From UBA3263 sp964549975 (GTDB lineage Bacteria > Bacteroidota > Bacteroidia > Bacteroidales > Muribaculaceae), in contig CAZJWM010000058.1 in NCBI GenBank assembly GCA_964549975.1, positions 1 through 13,053 on the forward strand: DNA of 13,053 bases. Direction: 5' to 3'. Within the stretch, counting starts at the first letter, position 1; each line of letters starts with the position of its first letter. Positions 7,327-13,053 of this stretch are shown one piece after another. Both the position numbers and the translations under genes were made by a program. A model generated the notes under the pieces. It had not been told where the DNA came from, ran no database searches, and saw only the letters and a list, made by a program, of their open reading frames with translations.

Positions 7327-7401
7327 AACACACCCTATTCTTTTCAACATTAATTGCCAATTTTTCAACGTTCGCTTACCAACGAACAGTAGGTATAACT
7401 C

Positions 7402-8694
7402 ATGATTCAAAAAGTGCTCTTAGCATTAGTCGTTGCTTCGTATCCTCTTGCGGCATCTGCCAACACAGAGACACTGCAACAGCCAACAGACGACTCGCGA
7501 ACCTTCAGCGTGAGGTTCCCCGTCGGTGTCAGCTCCCTCTCGCCGGAAGTTGACGGCAACTGCGCGTCTCTGCATGAGCTGCACGACTGCCTGCTGAAAG
7601 CCTTGGCCGACTCCTCGCTCCGAAGCGTTGAGTTTGGGGCCTACGCCTCGCCTGAGGGCAAACCCGCTCGCAATAACCAACTTGCACGTCAGCGAGCCGC
7701 CGCCCTCCGCCAATGGGTTGACAGCCGACTCAACATCTCCCCCTCTCTGATTTCCACTTCTGCTTCACAATCCTCCTACGATTGGCCCACACTTCGCACC
7801 ATTCTCCAAGAATCATCCGCACCTTTTGCCTCTGAGATTCTTCCGCTGATGACAGAAGACAGCATCTCTGCCCTACGCGCCTACCAAGGCGGCCAACCCT
7901 GGCAATGGATGCTCACCAACGCCTTCCCGCAAATGCGCACGGCCTACGTGAAAGCCACCACCGCCTCTCATGCTCTTGCCCCGGCGGCTCCGGCGGCCCC
8001 GGCGGCCCCGACATTCGTGGCCGACACGGTTGAGGCCGCAGAACTCATCCCGGCCTATCAGCCCGCCGAAGCCCTCGACACGGCCGCAGCCGCCCCGGCC
8101 CCCGCAGCCATCGCAGTGCCCGACGTGAAGCGCCCGTTCTATATGGACATCCGCACTAACCTGCTCTACGACGCAGCCCTGGTGCCCAACCTCGGCATCG
8201 AATTTGCCCTCGGCCGACGCTGGAGCATCGCCACCAACTGGGCCTGGGCCTGGTGGAGCCGCAACCGCTCCCACCGCTATTGGCGAGTGTTTGGCGGCGA
8301 AATCAACCTGCGCCGCTGGTTTGGATCCGACAAACCCCTCACCGGCCACCACGTGGGCATCTACGGCCAAGCGCTCACCTACGACCTCATGCTCTCATCC
8401 TCAAAGGGATATCTGGGCGGCCGCCCCGGTCGCGGCGTGCTGAACCATCCCGCATGGAACGTCGGCCTGGAATATGGATTCTCCCTGCCCATTGCAAGTC
8501 GACTGAACCTCGACTTCACCATCGGCGTGGGCTACTTCCAAAGCACCTACTACCAATACACCGCCATCGACTCCCACAACGTCTGGCAAGCCACCAAGAA
8601 AAAGCAGTGGGTGGGCCCCACCAAAGCCGAAATCTCGCTGGTGTGGCTCCTCGGCCGCGGAAACGTTAACACCAAGAAAGGAGGCCTGAAATGA
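7402..8694 (+). CDS. OmpA-like / DUF3575 outer-membrane protein of the fimbrial operon
   Basis: A complete protein of 430 residues with an N-terminal SPase I-type signal peptide (about 1-20, ending ASA). Residues about 33-165 resemble an OmpA-family domain, with the motif YASPEG followed by NNQLARQRAAALRQWV, matching the N-x-x-L-x-x-x-R-A helix of peptidoglycan-associated proteins. A Pro/Ala-rich linker (about 192-243, with a PAAPAAPAAP run) leads to a DUF3575 beta-barrel (about 246-425) that begins FYMDIRTNLLYDAALVPNLG and has alternating aromatic strands. Proteins of this architecture commonly precede DUF5119 and fimbrillin genes in Bacteroidales. A role as outer-membrane/peptidoglycan anchor or assembly factor is inference. 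It is the first gene after the promoter at 7226-7257, and its stop overlaps the next start. Confidence 0.88.
   Translation: MIQKVLLALVVASYPLAASANTETLQQPTDDSRTFSVRFPVGVSSLSPEVDGNCASLHELHDCLLKALADSSLRSVEFGAYASPEGKPARNNQLARQRAAALRQWVDSRLNISPSLISTSASQSSYDWPTLRTILQESSAPFASEILPLMTEDSISALRAYQGGQPWQWMLTNAFPQMRTAYVKATTASHALAPAAPAAPAAPTFVADTVEAAELIPAYQPAEALDTAAAAPAPAAIAVPDVKRPFYMDIRTNLLYDAALVPNLGIEFALGRRWSIATNWAWAWWSRNRSHRYWRVFGGEINLRRWFGSDKPLTGHHVGIYGQALTYDLMLSSSKGYLGGRPGRGVLNHPAWNVGLEYGFSLPIASRLNLDFTIGVGYFQSTYYQYTAIDSHNVWQATKKKQWVGPTKAEISLVWLLGRGNVNTKKGGLK
7981..8010 (+). repeat. In-frame 9-bp tandem repeat in the Pro/Ala linker
   Basis: The unit CCGGCGGCY is present 3.3 times (7981, 7990, 7999, plus the first bases of a fourth). 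It encodes the PAA tripeptide of the linker between the OmpA-like and DUF3575 domains. Copy-number change would alter linker length without breaking the frame. Confidence 0.85.
8677..8684 (+). promoter_or_regulatory. Strong Shine-Dalgarno-like AAAGGAGG before the DUF5119 gene
   Basis: AAAGGAGG lies 6 nt before the ATG at 8691 and 9 nt before the alternative ATG at 8694, inside the end of the upstream gene. Other genes in this window lack such a site. It also encodes the Lys-Lys-Gly-Gly end of the upstream protein, so chance cannot be excluded. With the ATGA overlap it suggests translational coupling. Confidence 0.5.
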
Positions 8695-9779
8695 TGAAAC
8701 CGCTCAACATATTGGTCCTCTCGCTCTCGGCCGCCGCTCTGCTCTGCTCCTGCGAACACAAAGAGCTCTGCCTCGACCACGAAGACCACGCACTCTCCTA
8801 TGCCGTAGAGCTCCAATTTGCCTACGACCAACTCTGGCACGAAGACTATAGCTACTACAACGACCCGATGGTGGAAATCGACGGCGGCTGGGTGGTTGAC
8901 GCCACCGAGCGCTACGACCAACTGATGCCCGAACTGATGCCCGGCCTCCCCGGCGGCATCCGCGGCGTGGTCTTCGCCCCCGACGGCAACCGCCACACCT
9001 ACAATTTCCCCACCACCGGCGGCACTCTCCCCCTGAGTCGCGGCGAGCACCAAATGCTCTTCTACAACAACGACTCTGAATACATTGTGATCAACGACGA
9101 TGACGCCGCCGCCGAAATCACCATCTCTACCCGCTCGCGCAACCGCAGCTCTTATCACGGCTCACCCTTCGTCAACACCGGCACCCGCGCCGAAAACACC
9201 GTGGCCGCCCCCGATATGCTCTACTTCGGCTACGTGGACCGCTATCAGGCCAACACCGCCTCCGCCACCCCCGACACGCTGACGGTGAAAATGCGCCCGC
9301 TGGTGTGCACCTACGTGATTGTGTTCAACTTCGATAGCGGCGGCGAATACGTGGCTCTGGCCCGCGGCGCCCTCGCCGGCATGGCCGGCAGCGTGAAGCT
9401 CTACAACGGCGAAACCCCCGACGACGACGTCGCCACCGTGCTCTTCGACTGCGAACTCCTCTCGGAATATGCTCAAGCCGTGGTCAACACGTTCGGCATC
9501 CCCGGCTATCAGCTGCAATCCACCACTGCCTACACCTCAAGCTCCGCCACTCGTGCCGACCACACCTACGGCCTCAACCTCGAGCTGCGTCTGGTCAACG
9601 GCAACATCATCACCTACGACTTCGACGTCACCGACCAAGTGGCGCTGCAACCACAAGGCGGCGTCATCACCATCGACGGCATCGTCATCAATAAGGAAGA
9701 CGCCACAAGCTCCGGCTCCGGTTTCGACGTCAAAGTCGACGGCTGGGGCGAGTATCAAGACTACGTCCTCCCCATCTAA
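8691..9779 (+). CDS. DUF5119 lipoprotein, probable FimB/Mfa2-like fimbrial anchor
   Basis: A complete protein of 362 residues. A lipoprotein signal ends LCSC, with lipidated Cys21 followed by EHKELC. The rest is beta-rich and matches the DUF5119 type: acidic aromatic N-terminal part (LQFAYDQLW), GGIRGVVFAPDGN, LSRGEHQMLFYNNDSEYIVI near 120-140, and a later beta-sandwich with CTYVIVFNF and VITIDGIVIN. In Bacteroidales fimbrial loci such proteins occupy the position of the P. gingivalis anchors FimB and Mfa2, which cap shaft growth at the outer membrane. Anchor function here is inferred from family and position. The start overlaps the previous stop (ATGA), and a second ATG follows at once at 8694. 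No terminator follows, and 85 bp of T-rich sequence separates it from the fimbrillin. Confidence 0.87.
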   Translation: MMKPLNILVLSLSAAALLCSCEHKELCLDHEDHALSYAVELQFAYDQLWHEDYSYYNDPMVEIDGGWVVDATERYDQLMPELMPGLPGGIRGVVFAPDGNRHTYNFPTTGGTLPLSRGEHQMLFYNNDSEYIVINDDDAAAEITISTRSRNRSSYHGSPFVNTGTRAENTVAAPDMLYFGYVDRYQANTASATPDTLTVKMRPLVCTYVIVFNFDSGGEYVALARGALAGMAGSVKLYNGETPDDDVATVLFDCELLSEYAQAVVNTFGIPGYQLQSTTAYTSSSATRADHTYGLNLELRLVNGNIITYDFDVTDQVALQPQGGVITIDGIVINKEDATSSGSGFDVKVDGWGEYQDYVLPI

Positions 9780-9864
9780 TCCACTCCCTTGACAATCAAA
9801 CAATTTAATAAACAATAGGTATATTTTTTCACTTTTTTCTAAACTTTCAAACATTTACAGAAGT

Positions 9865-10917
9865 ATGAAAAATCTAATGATTCTCGGCCTCGCTATGGCC
9901 TCCATCGCTTCGCTCGCTTCTTGCAGCAGCGACGAAACCGTCGACACCCCCGCCGGCAAAGCCATCCAATTCTCAGGCGCATTCGTCGACAAAAGCACAC
10001 GCAGTACAGTTGACCCCAGCTTCACCACCGAAACCCTCGCCGACTTCAACGTCTACGGCTGGGTAGCAAAAGACGGCACCTCCGCCAAAATCTTCGACGA
10101 TGTCAAGGTTTCTAAGGGCGACAACGGTGACTGGACTTACACAGACCTCCAATACTGGATCGCCGGCGGTGAATACACCTTCTCTGCCATCAAAGGCGAC
10201 AAAGACGCCGACGGCAACGAAAACGGCACCCTCACCATTAACAGTGATGATCGCGTTCGCGTTGATGCACCTAATCTCGCAGGCTTCACCTCCAACGGCG
10301 AAACCGACCTGATCTACGGCGAAGCTAATGCCACCGGTGCCGCCACCGGCAACAAGAAAGTGGCCTTCACCTTCCAACACCAGCTCGCCAAGGTGAAATT
10401 CTCATTCCTCAACAGCACCCCCTCCACCGCCAAGATTGACGCTAAAGTGACCGAAATCAAGATCACCAACGCAACCCAAAAGGGTAACGTAACTCTCTCC
10501 AACAAGAGCCACGGCGCTACTTGGGCCGGTCAAGAGGGCGAGTATGAACTCGGTTTCGGCGCCGCCGACCAAGGCAACGGCTACATCGGCACGTCTGCTG
10601 CCACCGCCTCCACCACCGAAAAGCTGATGATCCCCACAACGGGCACCACCTACAACGTTGAATTCACCACCGAAATCTTCCAAAACGGTGTTTCCATCAA
10701 GACTGTGACCCACAAGGCTACCATCACCCCCGAGTTCCAGGCCGGCTACGCCTACAACTTCACCGCCACTCTCACCGCCGACAACATCGACCCCGAAAGT
10801 GCTCTCGAGCCCATCGAATTCACTCTCACCGAAGTTAAGGCTTGGGAAGATGGCGCCGAAGGCACTGCCACCATCACCGACCAACCCAAATCAGAAACCG
10901 AATCCGATAAGGATTAG
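9865..10917 (+). CDS. Fimbrillin (Mfa-like/FimA-type), probable main shaft subunit
   Basis: A complete protein of 350 residues. Lipobox LASC gives lipidated Cys20. IQFSGAFVDKSTRST (34-48) is the typical fimbrillin pro-region with a candidate trypsin-like cleavage site after Arg46. Residue 46 is also where proFimA of P. gingivalis is cut by gingipain. FQHQLAKVKFSF (170-181) is the family's conserved F-x-H-x-L-A-x-V-x-F strand. KLMIP and an FQAGYAYNFTATL strand follow, and VKAWEDG lies near the C-terminus, which would supply the donor strand. It is compact and ends in a Lys/Glu/Asp-rich tail. Position after the DUF5119 gene and before a hairpin attenuator fits the most abundant subunit. I saw no convincing TTTG/TAnnTTTG pair in the 85 bp upstream, so it is probably co-transcribed from 7226-7257. 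Confidence 0.88.
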   Translation: MKNLMILGLAMASIASLASCSSDETVDTPAGKAIQFSGAFVDKSTRSTVDPSFTTETLADFNVYGWVAKDGTSAKIFDDVKVSKGDNGDWTYTDLQYWIAGGEYTFSAIKGDKDADGNENGTLTINSDDRVRVDAPNLAGFTSNGETDLIYGEANATGAATGNKKVAFTFQHQLAKVKFSFLNSTPSTAKIDAKVTEIKITNATQKGNVTLSNKSHGATWAGQEGEYELGFGAADQGNGYIGTSAATASTTEKLMIPTTGTTYNVEFTTEIFQNGVSIKTVTHKATITPEFQAGYAYNFTATLTADNIDPESALEPIEFTLTEVKAWEDGAEGTATITDQPKSETESDKD

Positions 10918-10942
10918 TTGATTTTCATAATCTAAGCAACCC

Positions 10943-11000
10943 GGGGCGTCCACGCATCGATTATAGTCTGTGCGTCGCGGCGTGGGCGCCCCACCCTTTT
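10943..11000 (+). terminator. Intercistronic hairpin, likely leaky terminator/attenuator
   Basis: A 13-bp stem (10943-10955 with 10980-10992, one G-T wobble) encloses a 24-nt loop and is followed by ACCCTTTT (10993-11000). It sits 25 bp after the fimbrillin stop and 29 bp before the next start codon. The T-run is short and displaced, so partial termination or 3'-end protection of the fimbrillin message is more likely than complete stop. Confidence 0.6.
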
Positions 11001-11028
11001 CCATCTACGCTTAAAAACCACTCACACG

Positions 11029-13053
11029 ATGAAGAAAGCAACCCTCTCACTGCTCTCGCTCCCCGCCCTGGCTCTGCTGGCCGCCTGCGCCGACGATGAT
11101 ATCTTCGGCTCCGATGCATCCACCTACGCCACTCGCGAGATTTGCTTCAGCTACGCCGCATCTACACCCGGCGCCGCCACCTCGCGCGCTGCCGACGCGG
11201 CAGCCGACTCCGTGTGGAGTGTCACCGCCATCGACGCCCTTAGCGGCAAATCCCTCCCCATCTTCGGCCAAATCCTCCCCTGGACCGACGCCGAAGCCTA
11301 CGCCACAACCCGCGGCGCCCTCCTCTCTTCCGACAACCTCAAAGACTTCAGCGTGTCGGCCCTAATGACACGCACCGAAACCCGTAGCACCGACTACATC
11401 TTCAAAGACGAGAAAAACACCCGCCCGTCATCCTACTCCGAATCCACTCCCTGGCAATATGCCAGCAACAGCATATATTACTGGCCCGGCTCCGACTTCA
11501 CCATCGACTTCTTCGCCGTGGGCCCCGCCGGCGCCCCCGTCTCCTACCCCGACGCCGACACCCGCAACTCATTCTCCTACACCACTCCCTCCTCCCCCGC
11601 CGACCAAGTCGACCTGATGGCCACATCGGTGATGAACGTCCCCGGCAACAACAACGCCGCCGTACCCCTGACGTTCAACCACCTCTGCGCCGCCGTTGAA
11701 TTTGAAGTGGGCAACGCCGACACCTTCGACGGCTCTATCGACGAAATCCGCGTCACATCCGTGGCCAACTCCGCCACCTACACCTTCGCCGACGGCTGGT
11801 CCACACCCACCGGCGCTGCCACCTACGTCATCACCCCCACCGACGGCAAAACCTTCGGCGACCCGCAGCGACTCATCCTCCTGCCCCAAACCCTCGCCTC
11901 CGACGCCAAAATCGAAGTGGACTACACCCTCAATGGCTCCACCGAAAAGAGCACCTTCACCTACTCCCTCGCCGGACAAACCTGGCAAGCCGGTCGCCGC
12001 TACCGCTACAGCATGAACATCTCACCGCAGATGACCATCACATTCGCCTCCACCATGCTCGACGCCCACTTTGTCACCACCACCGCCACTATCTCCGTGG
12101 TCGGCATCACCGGCGACTGGACCATCACCGGCTCCGCTGACTCCGATGACGGCGAATACTTCGTCACGCTGCAAAAAGAGGAAGACATCAACAACTTCGT
12201 GAAAGACGGCTACTGGACCGAAAACGAACGCGGCGAGGCCTCCATCACCGGCACCGGCGCATCCACCGAAACATACCGCATCTTCGCCCCCGAAAATGCC
12301 ACAGACGCCACCCGCACCTACACCTTCACCCTCACCTCCACCAAAACCGGCGACACCCCCCTGGCCACAAACTCCGACCTCAAACAATACTGCCCCATCT
12401 GGACCACCGACGGCTACGGCTGGGAACAAGCCGACGACCACCAATCCGGCGCCTACGGCTTCACCCGCTCAAAAAAATCGCTCTATGTAATCCCCTATAA
12501 CTATGCTACACACGCAACTAACTCAAACGTAGCAAATGCGAATGCTATATTTGAGGAACTCGTAGAGCAATATGACGCAAGCAAGTATGTATCGGATATG
12601 CAATACTTCTTCTACACTGGTTTTGTGAGGAGAGACTACTTTACAATCGACTATTCTCAGATTACGATAAGTCCAACCGGCATAGACAGCCCCACTGATG
12701 GTTTGACAAACACTCAAAACATCAGCACGATGGAAATTGCACAAGACATTTGCCCATTTGAACGCGCCGTCCAAAACACCAAAAAAGCCGTCCAAGGCAA
12801 CGGTGGCGAAGAAATGTTCCATCTTGTCGGCAGTTCACCTGAAGACGAATCAAAATATTACAAAATATGGGACAAAAAAGTTGACGAAAGCGACAGCGAA
12901 TCCGGCATTATCAGCTATATCTTGAAGAAGAATCCATACAAAGTAAATGGAAAACTTAGCGATGATTATAACACCATCACATATTACGTGACTATCTCGC
13001 ATTTGAGGTGGTATTTGCCGGCATGTGAACAAAATAATTTCCCCGAAGGAGAG
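11029..13053 (+). CDS. Large fimbrillin-family lipoprotein, probable accessory/tip adhesin (C-terminus outside window)
   Basis: The frame is open for 675 codons to the window end. Lipobox LAAC gives lipidated Cys20, followed by ADDD. A candidate Arg cleavage site is TSRAAD (Arg53). Residues about 35-335 are fimbrillin-like: FNHLCAAVEFEV (216-227), RLILLPQTL (about 280-288) and WQAGRRYRYSMNISPQ before 335. A beta-rich region follows (DWTITG, TYRIFAPENATD, TYTFTLTS), then LKQYCPIWTTDGYGWEQ, and an extension ending near RWYLPACEQ (Trp661). Two-part architecture, large size and position after the main fimbrillin suggest a tip or accessory subunit with a C-terminal binding domain; this is inference. 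Codon use and GC change sharply after residue 482, where ATA, AGG and AGA codons appear. No -33/-7 promoter was recognised in the 111-bp gap; the hairpin at 10943-11000 precedes it. Confidence 0.85.
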   Translation, partial: MKKATLSLLSLPALALLAACADDDIFGSDASTYATREICFSYAASTPGAATSRAADAAADSVWSVTAIDALSGKSLPIFGQILPWTDAEAYATTRGALLSSDNLKDFSVSALMTRTETRSTDYIFKDEKNTRPSSYSESTPWQYASNSIYYWPGSDFTIDFFAVGPAGAPVSYPDADTRNSFSYTTPSSPADQVDLMATSVMNVPGNNNAAVPLTFNHLCAAVEFEVGNADTFDGSIDEIRVTSVANSATYTFADGWSTPTGAATYVITPTDGKTFGDPQRLILLPQTLASDAKIEVDYTLNGSTEKSTFTYSLAGQTWQAGRRYRYSMNISPQMTITFASTMLDAHFVTTTATISVVGITGDWTITGSADSDDGEYFVTLQKEEDINNFVKDGYWTENERGEASITGTGASTETYRIFAPENATDATRTYTFTLTSTKTGDTPLATNSDLKQYCPIWTTDGYGWEQADDHQSGAYGFTRSKKSLYVIPYNYATHATNSNVANANAIFEELVEQYDASKYVSDMQYFFYTGFVRRDYFTIDYSQITISPTGIDSPTDGLTNTQNISTMEIAQDICPFERAVQNTKKAVQGNGGEEMFHLVGSSPEDESKYYKIWDKKVDESDSESGIISYILKKNPYKVNGKLSDDYNTITYYVTISHLRWYLPACEQNNFPEGE
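12471..12477 (+). repeat. A7 homopolymer at the composition boundary inside the adhesin gene
   Basis: The frame reads TCA-AAA-AAA-TCG, so the tract is also a slippery A-AAA-AAA heptamer in the correct phase. Gain of one base or -1 slippage reaches TAA at 12498-12500; loss of one base or +1 slippage reaches TAA at 12488-12490. Either event would remove the distal domain. Confidence 0.8.
12481..13053 (+). other. Low-GC segment of the adhesin gene
   Basis: Hand counts give about 62% GC for 12301-12420 (75 of 120), 40% for 12481-12600 (48 of 120), 38% for 12601-12660 and 35% for 12841-12900. The reading frame continues without interruption. Rare-looking codons ATA, AGG and AGA are used here and not in the preceding part of the gene as far as I read it. 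A short stretch near 12761-12800 is closer to the local norm. Confidence 0.8.

Larger units (their letters stand above)
6735..7401. other. Divergent intergenic region between receptor operon and fimbrial operon
   Basis: I found no credible gene in these 667 bp. From left to right it holds the short leader and promoter of the receptor operon (to about 6832), an unremarkable stretch to about 6918, a GC-rich hairpin series (6919-7099), a longer-loop inverted repeat ATGTTAC/GTAACAT (7115-7121 and 7138-7144), a small AT-rich hairpin CATTTT/AAAATG (7177-7194), a G8 tract, A/T tracts, the fimbrial promoter and a leader of about 140 nt. Weak ORFs crossing the hairpin cluster have the low-complexity composition of translated repeats. 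Confidence 0.85.

Noticed and set aside
8550..9158. A 202-codon minus-strand ORF, with others at 7873-8370, 10402-10884, 11569-11988 and 12022-12444
   Set aside because: They are antisense to well-supported fimbrial genes and are low-complexity Val/Gly-rich shadows.
9789..9830. TTGACA with a downstream TATATTTT as a promoter for the fimbrillin
   Set aside because: TTGACA is not the Bacteroidetes -33 box, the spacing does not fit, and no TTTG lies at the right distance from TATATTTT. Co-transcription is simpler.

Overview
The window looks like a chromosomal piece of a gut-type Bacteroidales bacterium, possibly Muribaculaceae or a relative (family level is a guess). Four things point there: Bacteroidales-specific families (DUF5689, DUF6359, DUF3575, DUF5119, Mfa-like fimbrillin), many SPase II lipoproteins, promoters of the Bacteroidetes -33 TTTG / -7 TAnnTTTG type, and little use of Shine-Dalgarno sequences. 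No tRNA, rRNA, CRISPR, transposase or phage gene was seen.

Left half (1-6734, minus strand): an operon of three genes with gaps of 30 and 28 bp. Its first gene is a TonB-dependent outer-membrane receptor with an N-terminal carboxypeptidase-regulatory-like domain (3972-6734). Next comes a lipoprotein with DUF5689 and a choice-of-anchor J domain (2520-3941). The third is a second DUF5689 lipoprotein carrying at least four tandem DUF6359 repeats (1-2491), cut by the window edge. No SusD-like gene is present. I read it as an uncharacterised surface binding or uptake system in which two paralogous lipoproteins share a DUF5689 module and differ in their C-terminal modules. The substrate is unknown.

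Middle (6735-7401): a 667-bp divergent intergenic region. It holds a near-consensus promoter for the receptor operon, a string of seven GC-rich hairpins resembling an interspersed repeat, a G8 tract, A/T tracts, and a promoter for the rightward operon with a perfect dyad between its -33 and -7 boxes.

Right half (7402-13053, plus strand): a type V (FimA/Mfa1-like) fimbrial operon. Its genes are an OmpA-like/DUF3575 outer-membrane protein, a DUF5119 lipoprotein overlapping it by 4 bp (probable FimB/Mfa2-like anchor), a compact fimbrillin (probable main shaft subunit), a hairpin attenuator, and a large fimbrillin-family protein cut by the window end (probable accessory or tip adhesin). The last gene changes abruptly from about 62% to about 40% GC near 12,470, beside an A7 tract. 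That suggests its distal C-terminal part was exchanged or acquired separately.
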